DNA of 5,622 nt from an uncultured Faecalibacterium sp. Lineage in GTDB: Bacteria > Bacillota > Clostridia > Oscillospirales > Ruminococcaceae. Positions 1 through 5,274 of the stretch are shown here, piece after piece. The DNA is taken from NCBI GenBank assembly GCA_900765705.1, contig CAAFSR010000060.1:1-5622 (forward strand). Reading direction: 5' to 3'. Made by a program: the position numbers and the translations under genes. The notes under the pieces were generated by a model, which was not told the origin of the DNA, made no database searches, and saw only the letters and a program-made list of their open reading frames with translations. How positions within the stretch are numbered: the stretch's first letter is position 1; the number at the start of each line of letters is the position of its first letter.

Positions 1-1664
1 TCAATGCCACTCTCCTGTATCTCCAAACAATACCGTTCTGTAATCTTTTCAGCGGTGTCTTCCTGACTATCACCAGACACGAAAACAAAATCCGGTCCAT
101 AAAACAGTTTGGTATTGCCCTCGTTGATAAATTTGGCATTATAGGCAATCAGACTATCCTTCGACTGACGGAAAATCTGATCCAGCACCGTTACCGGGAC
201 GATTTGGGTCTCGATGATCTCACGGAAAACATTTCCGGCTCCTACGCTGGGAAGCTGATCTGGGTCGCCTACCAGCACGATTCTGGCATTTGCCTTCATG
301 CGCTCAAAGAATTTCTCGGCAAGCCACATATCCACCATGGAAAACTCATCCACAATGATTAAATCGGCCGACAGTGGCTCTGACTTTCTGTTCCGGCTAC
401 CCTCATCCTCTTCACTGGTCAGTCCCAGACCACTGTGTAATGTCCGGGCATCCTCAAAGCCGGTGCTCTCCGACATCCTGCGGCTTGCCCGACCGGGAGG
501 CGCCATAAGAGCAATTTTGCCATCAGGGTGCAGCCGCCGGTAAACCTCAAGTATCGTCCGCAGCACTGTTGTTTTACCAGTACCAGGAGAACCCGTAATT
601 ACTGACAAGCCATGCCTAAATGCTGCATAGACCGCAGCCTCCTGCTGTGCAGACAGGCGCAGTCCCATTTCAACCTTGACCTGTTCCAGCACCGGCGCAA
701 TATGCTCTACTGGCATCTGGGCGACCAGACGCTGGGCGATCCGGCGCGCCGTTTCGTCCTCTTGGGCAAACACTCTGGGAAGATAGATATTATCCTTCAC
801 AGAAACGATTGCTCCATTCAGGATCATTTCCTGCATCATATCCCTGACTTCCTGCTGATGCAGGCGAAGCTCCGGTACAGGTATCTTCTCATTGAGCAGT
901 TTCAGCGCTGATTTCTCCAGTTCTTCAGAACTGATGTACAGATGGCCTCGTTTACTCTTGCCCTCATCCAGCGCACAAAAGACAGCCCCTTTGATACGCA
1001 TAGAGTCATGGAGATTGCCCCCGCTCTTTTGTACGATTGCATCTACCCGCCGAAATCCAAAGCCGGAGATCTGGCAAAGCTCAAATGGGCTCTTTTCCAA
1101 AATCTCTACGCTGGTCGGGCCGAAATATTGATATATTTTCAATGCCGTCTTGGGAGTAATCTTAAACGGTGCCAGCAAGGTCATAATTCCTTGGAGCATA
1201 CGGTTTTCTGCATAAGAGGCTCTGATGTCCTCCAATTTATTTTCCGTAATACCCCGGATCTCCAACAGCCGCTCCGGCTGGTGTTCCAGAATATCCAATG
1301 TGGCCACACCGAACCGCTCCACAATGTCTGCGGCAGTTTTAGGACCAATCCCTTTGATAAGCCCGGAGGCAAGGTAGCCCTCTACGCCGTTTTTTGTTCT
1401 GGGCACAATTTCACGCCACTGCTCCACCTGGAGCTGGACACCATACTTGCCCTTTGTCCATTCACCATCCAGTTCCAGCTCTACTGCATCTGTCCGTGGA
1501 ATCTCATACCCCACAGCTGTAAAGCGAATCAAATGGTCTTTGTATCGCCTGTTTGACCTGGCCTCGGCTGGCACGCTCTGATCTGCGGTTTTTACACTGA
1601 CGATACAAAACTTATTGGCAGGATTATAAAAAATCGTCCCGTCGTAGGTACCAATACAATTCAT
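1..1664 (-). CDS. RecD2-like SF1B DNA helicase (C-terminus beyond window)
   Basis: ATP-dependent 5'-3' DNA helicase of the RecD/RecD2 family, partial: 554 codons are visible and the C-terminal part, with the last helicase motifs, lies beyond position 1. The frame is open throughout. Residues about 105-110 (GIGPKT), 136-146 and 201-204 (GFGF) look like the helix-hairpin-helix repeats of the RecD2 N-terminal extension. The motor core follows: Walker A GSPGTGKT at 358-365 (K364), a motif Ia-like PPGRAS, Walker B IIVDEFSMVD with D439/E440, motif III GDPDQLPSVGAG from 466 (Q470), and QIFRQ at 496-500. The ATG at 1664 is chosen because GAGGTG lies 7 nt upstream and the preceding nuclease gene stops 14 nt before it, implying translation from the same mRNA. 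Known RecD2 proteins act in DNA repair without RecBC. Here a role in recombination or replication of the element is inferred from context. The call is solid at family level; no gene symbol is assigned because this is probably an element-borne paralogue. Confidence 0.93.
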   Translation of the reverse strand, partial: MNCIGTYDGTIFYNPANKFCIVSVKTADQSVPAEARSNRRYKDHLIRFTAVGYEIPRTDAVELELDGEWTKGKYGVQLQVEQWREIVPRTKNGVEGYLASGLIKGIGPKTAADIVERFGVATLDILEHQPERLLEIRGITENKLEDIRASYAENRMLQGIMTLLAPFKITPKTALKIYQYFGPTSVEILEKSPFELCQISGFGFRRVDAIVQKSGGNLHDSMRIKGAVFCALDEGKSKRGHLYISSEELEKSALKLLNEKIPVPELRLHQQEVRDMMQEMILNGAIVSVKDNIYLPRVFAQEDETARRIAQRLVAQMPVEHIAPVLEQVKVEMGLRLSAQQEAAVYAAFRHGLSVITGSPGTGKTTVLRTILEVYRRLHPDGKIALMAPPGRASRRMSESTGFEDARTLHSGLGLTSEEDEGSRNRKSEPLSADLIIVDEFSMVDMWLAEKFFERMKANARIVLVGDPDQLPSVGAGNVFREIIETQIVPVTVLDQIFRQSKDSLIAYNAKFINEGNTKLFYGPDFVFVSGDSQEDTAEKITERYCLEIQESGI

Positions 1665-1678
1665 CCTTTTTCACCTCA

Positions 1679-2746
1679 CTAAGCGGCCTCCATAATCGAG
1701 GCTCTAACACTGAACCGTCTGGATTCGGATACTGTAACAAACTGCTCGTAAATATCCGGATGCTCCAGTTTCAACCGAAGCAGGTTATCCTTGTCGATGA
1801 TGGACTTGCGAACAGGGGTATAGGTAACCGTATAGTTCACGCCCTCCTGCTCACAGATCGCAGTACAGCTGGTACCCATTTCCGCAATCAACAGGGCCTT
1901 CAGACGCTGAATATCCTTGTCGATTTCTTTGGAGTACACCTCTGCATTTTTCTTTTCATCCAGAAGCCGCAAATACTGCATGAGTTTTGCAGTCATATCC
2001 AGGTCGAGTGCAACGGCCGGGGCATTTTTATCTGCCGGGCCAAAGTGTTTGCGTGCGCTCTCAATGATCAAGGCCCCACTTTCTGTATAGGGCGGCGGCA
2101 CATGGCGCTGCACATGGTTTTCCCAGAAATACTGCTCCAAAAAGACCATCTCAGCCTCATACTCGAAATCACGCTTGACCTCCCGGATAATAACTTCCTC
2201 CTCGTTGTTACCATACAGGCAGCAAAAGAAACATCGGTCAAGATCCGTTACTGCCATATAATGACGCCCCTGAGATTCATAGTAGACTGGAACAGTCTCC
2301 TTCCCATTCATCCACCAGTTATCTCTGGCATTATAGTTTGTGGTCTTGATCTCAAGGATCGCTGTGGTGCCATCCGGCAGTTCCACAAAGTAGTCCACAT
2401 CAGCCAGCATCCAAGGATACTGTGGGTGCTGGAACATCTTTTTGATCTGGTAGACCCGATATCCAGTTTTCCGCTCGAATATCTTTGCTACCAGAGGCTC
2501 CAGCAAATGCCCCATTTCCATGGCAACCCAGTTGCCCTCATCATCTTCCACTGACGCTATGTTCAGTTTGTCGTAGTACAGATCCCTGGCTGTCCGGAAT
2601 GGAGAAGTGCCAAAGATCGCCGATACATCGCTGCCGCCGATTCCACGGCGCCGGTAATCCAGCCAGTCTTCTTCTGAAAGATCTGCCGTTTCTACCAGCA
2701 CCAGCGGTTCATACCGCTTTCGTTCAGCACTATTGCTGCCAGACAT
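1679..2746 (-). CDS. YqaJ-family viral recombinase / lambda-exonuclease-like nuclease
   Basis: 355-aa protein with the PD-(D/E)XK fold signature of the YqaJ/lambda Exo family, which resects duplex DNA ends for single-strand annealing. Motifs in order: RRRGIGGSD (residues 32-40), MGHLLEP (78-84, E83), LADVDYF (114-120, D116 and D118 as metal ligand candidates), LEIKTT (131-136, the E132-X-K134 catalytic pair) and QGRHYM (159-164, Q159 and Y163). The order and spacing match the family, so the core looks intact. Residues about 250-290 are Lys/Glu/Leu-rich and helical, possibly coiled coil, followed by a C-terminal extension of unknown role. The ATG at 2746 has AAGGGGG 7 nt upstream. The stop is followed after 14 nt by the helicase gene, so both are probably made from one leader-controlled mRNA. 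Phage nucleases of this type usually work with a RecT/Bet annealing protein; none is visible in this window. The family call is confident; a role in element maintenance is inferred. Confidence 0.93.
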   Translation of the reverse strand: MSGSNSAERKRYEPLVLVETADLSEEDWLDYRRRGIGGSDVSAIFGTSPFRTARDLYYDKLNIASVEDDEGNWVAMEMGHLLEPLVAKIFERKTGYRVYQIKKMFQHPQYPWMLADVDYFVELPDGTTAILEIKTTNYNARDNWWMNGKETVPVYYESQGRHYMAVTDLDRCFFCCLYGNNEEEVIIREVKRDFEYEAEMVFLEQYFWENHVQRHVPPPYTESGALIIESARKHFGPADKNAPAVALDLDMTAKLMQYLRLLDEKKNAEVYSKEIDKDIQRLKALLIAEMGTSCTAICEQEGVNYTVTYTPVRKSIIDKDNLLRLKLEHPDIYEQFVTVSESRRFSVRASIMEAA

Positions 2747-2975
2747 ATCAAATCCCCCTTCGTGATCTTCGGGGCAAAATGACCGCCCTCGTCATTGGTG
2801 CAACATTTCGTAGCCGGAGCGAAGATACTGCCTGTCTCTTCATCTTCCAGTCCGTGGAGTGTGCCGACTTGACCCGCCGACCATTCTGCTTTCTTTTCTG
2901 CTTCACATTCATGTACATGACCTGCCTTTCTCAGTTTTGATTTATCCTTAAAGCCCTTTCAGGCTTACAGGCAAT
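2692..2975 (-). other. Region upstream of the nuclease gene with overlapping small reading frames
   Basis: Between the leader RNA hairpin and the nuclease start there is room for a small gene but no clear one. One frame (2918 to 2748) begins with ATG, has a mediocre GGCAGG upstream and would give a 56-aa Arg/Lys-rich product ending just before the nuclease start. The frame one base back is open from 2958 to 2692. It reads more like real protein (acidic, with a Cys-Cys and several His; for example GSIFAP and GGHFAPKITKGDL) but has no ATG, GTG or TTG near its beginning, and its end overlaps the nuclease gene. Either the second frame is a decayed or frameshifted gene, or both are chance. I do not recognise either product. 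Confidence 0.3.
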
Positions 2976-3046
2976 AAAAAAGCGAGAATGACAGACGGCA
3001 TAAAGCCTGGCGTCCATAGTTGCCTATGAACCGGTGTCATTCTCGC
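2976..3046 (-). terminator. Intrinsic terminator with three-way-junction RNA fold (leader T1)
   Basis: Read leftward, GCGAGAATGACA (3046-3035) and TGTCATTCTCGC (2993-2982) form a perfect 12-bp stem followed at once by six U (2981-2976), the arrangement of a Rho-independent terminator. The 41-nt interior is itself folded. CATAG/CTATG (3028-3024 and 3019-3015) close a GCAA tetraloop of the GNRA type. A third arm directly abuts it (GAC 3014-3012 with GTC 2996-2994, and inside it GGC 3007-3005 with GCC 2999-2997). Only one strand of the junction has a linker, CCGGTT (3034-3029). The U tract and GNRA loop occur only on the minus strand, so the leftward reading is favoured. It lies between the minus-strand promoter and the nuclease gene. 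Confidence 0.75.
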
Positions 3047-3070
3047 AATGGTGGGTAAATCCCGTAAAAT

Positions 3071-3096
3071 AAAAAAAGCCAGCAATATACCGGCCT
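3071..3096 (-). terminator. Intrinsic terminator (leader T2)
   Basis: Read leftward, AGGCCGG (3096-3090) and CTGGCTT (3082-3076) form a 7-bp stem with two G-U pairs around a 7-nt loop, running into a seven-U tract (3077-3071; the last two stem bases overlap it). A competing 4-bp hairpin, GCCT (3104-3101) with AGGC (3096-3093), would take the 5' arm of the terminator and could act as a weak antiterminator. It sits about 125 nt downstream of the predicted start of the leftward transcript and upstream of a second terminator. Confidence 0.7.
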
Positions 3097-3227
3097 GAAA
3101 AGGCGCAGTGATACTACTGACACAAGTACAAAATTAACAGCGTGTGCAATGCAGTCATTACTCCGCAACACAAGCCCTAAAGCCTGTGTACCCTGACGGG
3201 CAACGCACAAAAATCAATTACATTGCA

Positions 3228-3256
3228 ATTCTAACACAATATATAGTGTTTGTCAA
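3228..3256 (-). promoter_or_regulatory. Sigma-A promoter driving leftward transcription
   Basis: On the minus strand a consensus -35 box TTGACA (3256-3251) is separated by exactly 17 bp from TAGAAT (3233-3228), one mismatch from the consensus -10. The flanks are strongly AT-rich. The predicted start is near 3221. It is the strongest promoter-like sequence I can find in the window. It points into the leader and the nuclease-helicase operon. Confidence 0.75.
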
Positions 3257-3276
3257 TTCAAACATTCTATATATTG
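3237..3276 (+). promoter_or_regulatory. Dyad-symmetric candidate operator over the leftward promoter
   Basis: CAATATATAG (3237-3246) and CTATATATTG (3267-3276) are perfect 10-bp inverted repeats with centres 30 bp apart. Inside them TGTTTG (3247-3252) and CAAACA (3259-3264) form a second inverted pair, so apart from two extra bases on one side nearly the whole 40 bp is symmetric. A further imperfect palindrome, ACACAATATATAGTGT (3234-3249), lies within the promoter spacer. The dyad covers the -35 box and spacer, where a repressor dimer or tetramer would block RNA polymerase. No repressor gene is visible in the window. Confidence 0.5.
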
Positions 3277-3647
3277 ATTTTTGGATTTTCTTTAAATTTT
3301 CTTTCCTCTTTGCAGAAGTTCTTTCTTCCCCGCCTATTTATAGGATGTATCGGATCATTTGGTAATACCGGATGATCCCTACGCTCTTTTAGTACCTTGA
3401 CAAGTTCATAACCTCTATGGGGAGTTATACAGGAATTCTGGACAGTGTGCGATAACCACAGAAGCGCGCCCATAATCGAAGTGCTGCACAGCAGCAGCCT
3501 GAAATACACGGCAGAACCGTTCTGGCGTAGGAAATGGCCCCATTAGAGTTCTTTTGTTTTTCAATACCTCCTGACCTCAAGACCGTTTTCATTGTTTTTG
3601 TTGAAAACCTTCTTCTACAAATCGTAAGGGATCATTGTAATCGAAAA
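3277..3647. other. Intergenic region between divergent modules, no convincing gene
   Basis: About 370 bases without a supported gene. They hold a 7-bp hairpin (GGATCAT 3352-3358, ATGATCC 3372-3378) and copies of a GGATCATT-GTAAT motif. A minus frame from GTG 3509 to 3267 (80 aa) has no ribosome site and ends inside the operator. A plus frame, 3412-3546, reads like protein (for example IIEVLHSSSLKYTAEPFW) but lacks a start codon. These may be remnants of decayed genes. The rightward promoter for xis-int should lie here, but only a weak candidate is seen (TTGTTT 3592-3597, 18 bp, TACAAA 3616-3621). Confidence 0.5.
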
Positions 3648-3660
3648 AAGGAGGACGATT

Positions 3661-3861
3661 ATGGAGAAAAGAAAACCGAATGACCTACCGCCGGAGCAGT
3701 GCTTGGCTGTTGATACCGATACCCTTTGTAAACTGTTGTGCTGTGGAAGGCACACTGCAGTACAGATTGGGGATCTTGCCAATGCACGCATTACCATGAA
3801 CACCCGTGTCCTATGGAGTGTCCAGCGTATCAAAGAATATCTTTATGATATTTCCGGCTAA
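3661..3861 (+). CDS. Excisionase-like small DNA-binding protein
   Basis: 66-aa protein, close to the 67 aa of Tn916 Xis, placed directly before a Tn916-family integrase as excisionases of this type are. Residues about 17-62 fit a small winged-helix/MerR-like fold: a helix with the TDTLCKLLCCGRHTAVQIG segment, a strand region ARITMNTRVLWSV, and a closing helix QRIKEYLYDI. Such proteins bend the element ends and direct the integrase to excision rather than integration. The start is fixed by AAGGAGG at 3648-3654, 6 nt before ATG. The integrase starts 52 nt downstream with its own strong ribosome site, so the two are probably co-transcribed. The cysteine-rich patch (C23, C27, C28) is notable but too short to call a metal site. 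Assignment rests on size, context and fold pattern rather than strong motif identity. Confidence 0.75.
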   Translation: MEKRKPNDLPPEQCLAVDTDTLCKLLCCGRHTAVQIGDLANARITMNTRVLWSVQRIKEYLYDISG

Positions 3862-3913
3862 ATAACCATGCCAGTAAGGCGCACTACACTTTTATAATCA
3901 GGAGGTACCAGTA

Positions 3914-5146
3914 ATGGCAAAAGTGAGAAAAGACAACAAAGGACGAAATCTTCGGCCCGGAGAAACACAACGGGCAGATGGCAGCTATATGTATGTCTAC
4001 AAATTAGGCACTAAAAAGAAATATCTTTACGACTCCGATCTCGCAAGTCTTCGTGTCAAAGAAAAGCAGATCAACAAAGATAAGGATGATGGCATCCGTA
4101 CTCAGGAAGCCATGAAGCTTACCCTGAATGATATGTTCAAGGTCTACATGAATAACAACATCAAACTGAAGCCCTCTACCAGAGCAAATTATCTTTACCT
4201 GTGGGACTTCTATGTGAAAGAAGAGCCTTTCGCTAACATGCCTCTGCCACAAATCCACAGAAGTGATATTCTCGCGTTTTATACCAAACTGCTGAAACAC
4301 GGCTTTGCTATCAACTCACTGGAGAGCATCAACACCATTGTTCACCCTACGCTTGAAATGGCCGTGGACGACGATTACATCCGCAAAAATCCCAGCAAGG
4401 GCATTTACCGCAAGCTCAAAACGGATGGCAGCGCTCCAAAGCCTAAACGGCGGATCGCGCTCACTAAAACGCAACAGCAGAATTTCCTGCGTTTTATTGC
4501 CAAGTCCCCTACATACAGCCATTGGCTCCCCATCATGACTGTGCTCCTTGGAACAGGAATGCGTGTAGCAGAATGTACCGGCATTACCAAAAGCGATATT
4601 AACTTGAGTGAAAACACGATTTCAGTCAACCACAACTTAATCTACCGGGTCATTGACGGAAAAGCCGGATTTCACATTACCACTCCCAAAACTGAGAGCG
4701 GTACACGAATTATCCCTATCCTCTATCCAGAGGTGGCCGAGCAGCTTCGCCTCCAGATTGAAACCATCGACGCATTGTATCCAGACGATCAACTGGTGTT
4801 AGGAGGAGTTCACGGTTTTGTTTTCCGCAACCGAACCGGCTCATTCATGAGCGCCCACAATATCAATCGGGCGATTGAGAGAATCAGCGTAACTTACAAC
4901 ATGGAGGAAATGGATCAGGCTGAACTGGAAGACCGTGAACCGGATCTGCTCCCTCATTTTAGTGTTCACAACTTGCGGCACACCTTCTGTACCCGGCTCT
5001 GCGAAAGCACCAACGATGTTAAATTCATTCAGCAAGTCATGGGGCATGCCGATTTCTCTACTACAATGGACATCTACACCCATATCACACAAGAGAATAT
5101 GCAGGAGAAGGCAAAAAACATTAGTGTGAACATGAAGCTGATGTAA
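3914..5146 (+). CDS. int: Tn916-family tyrosine recombinase (integrase)
   Basis: Complete 410-aa site-specific recombinase that integrates and excises the element. Residues about 4-65 are the arm-type DNA-binding domain of the Tn916 Int group (KVRKDNKGRNLRPGETQR then DGSYMY, very like the Tn916 Int N-terminus). Residues about 70-165 form the SAM-like core-binding domain. The catalytic domain follows, with all expected residues: R217 in GTGMRVAE, K259 in TPKTESGTR, H352 and R355 in HNLRHTF, H378 in MGHADFSTT, and the nucleophile Y388 in DIYTH. No frameshift or missing residue is seen, so it should be active. AGGAGG at 3900-3905 lies 8 nt before ATG. The gene ends three bases before a hairpin terminator and about 130 bp from a metG-type gene, consistent with an integrase at the element boundary. 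Family is certain; the target site is inferred. Confidence 0.96.
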   Translation: MAKVRKDNKGRNLRPGETQRADGSYMYVYKLGTKKKYLYDSDLASLRVKEKQINKDKDDGIRTQEAMKLTLNDMFKVYMNNNIKLKPSTRANYLYLWDFYVKEEPFANMPLPQIHRSDILAFYTKLLKHGFAINSLESINTIVHPTLEMAVDDDYIRKNPSKGIYRKLKTDGSAPKPKRRIALTKTQQQNFLRFIAKSPTYSHWLPIMTVLLGTGMRVAECTGITKSDINLSENTISVNHNLIYRVIDGKAGFHITTPKTESGTRIIPILYPEVAEQLRLQIETIDALYPDDQLVLGGVHGFVFRNRTGSFMSAHNINRAIERISVTYNMEEMDQAELEDREPDLLPHFSVHNLRHTFCTRLCESTNDVKFIQQVMGHADFSTTMDIYTHITQENMQEKAKNISVNMKLM

Positions 5147-5188
5147 AAAGAAAGGCGAATCTGCATTTTATAAGCAGATCCGCCTTTC
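5145..5188 (-). terminator. Hairpin terminator between int and the metG-type gene
   Basis: Arms 5150-5164 and 5174-5188 are 15 bp long around a 9-nt loop. On the minus strand all positions pair (one G-U) and the stem is followed by five U (5149-5145). On the plus strand the same position is an A-C mismatch and no U tract follows. It is therefore best as a terminator for leftward transcripts coming from the metG-type gene, whose stop is about 86 nt upstream. It may also work, less well, for the integrase. The U tract overlaps the integrase stop codon. Confidence 0.75.
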
Positions 5189-5222
5189 ATATTGCTTCAT
5201 CCGGTTTCGTAGGGTCTCGCGC

Positions 5223-5244
5223 AAAAGTTGTAGAAAAGTTGTAG
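5223..5244 (+). repeat. Perfect 11-bp tandem repeat, possible integrase arm sites
   Basis: AAAAGTTGTAG occurs twice back to back. The core TTGTAG appears a third time at 5257-5262, and GTAGTAA is repeated at 5241-5247 and 5259-5265. One helical turn of spacing in an AT-rich gap next to an integrase gene is what arm-type or excisionase sites near an element end look like. An inverted TTGTAGAA also occurs at 3620-3613. The exact attachment core cannot be fixed from one junction. Confidence 0.4.
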
Positions 5245-5274
5245 TAACGCGATTTTTTGTAGTAAATGACCTCT

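Larger units (their letters stand above)
2976..3221 (-). promoter_or_regulatory. Structured leader with tandem terminators ahead of the nuclease-helicase operon
   Basis: The predicted transcript starts near 3221 and runs some 475 nt before the nuclease start codon. Features in order are a small CCC/GGG hairpin (about 3201-3192), an 8-bp hairpin with one G-U pair (ACACAGGC 3189-3182 with GCTTGTGT 3175-3168), short leader-peptide-like frames from 3171/3168 and 3158, terminator T2, then terminator T1. The arrangement resembles attenuation-controlled leaders such as that of tet(M) in Tn916-type elements, but no sequence match to a known class is claimed. An alternative is that promoter to T2 encodes a free-standing small RNA of about 150 nt and the operon has its own promoter that I did not find. 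Confidence 0.45.

Noticed and set aside
942..1556. Plus-strand frame of 204 aa
   Set aside because: It is antisense to the helicase frame, which is open and motif-bearing over this whole stretch.
1760..2554. Long plus-strand frame of 264 aa
   Set aside because: It lies antisense within the nuclease gene, whose full set of catalytic motifs shows the true strand; no ribosome site or domain supports it.
2976..3046. c-di-GMP (GEMM) or purine riboswitch identity for the three-way-junction hairpin
   Set aside because: A GNRA loop and a GGACGC-like string recall GEMM and the three-way layout recalls purine aptamers, but the conserved junction and core nucleotides of those classes are not present.
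2982..3046. CRISPR array or insertion-sequence ends based on the 12-bp inverted repeats
   Set aside because: There is only one pair, no repeat-spacer periodicity, no transposase and no target duplication; the U tract fits a terminator.
3144..3365. 73-aa plus-strand frame crossing the leader and promoter
   Set aside because: It has no ribosome site and runs antisense through the structured leader and through AT-rich low-complexity DNA; its hydrophobic end comes from T-rich sequence.
3397..3432. Rightward promoter TTGACA ... TATACA upstream of xis
   Set aside because: The spacer is 23 bp, too long for a sigma-A promoter, and no acceptable -10 lies at 16-18 bp.
3267..3509. 80-aa minus-strand frame starting with GTG as a gene
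   Set aside because: There is no ribosome site before the GTG or an internal ATG, no recognisable domain, and the end overlaps the operator-like dyad; kept only as a possible remnant.
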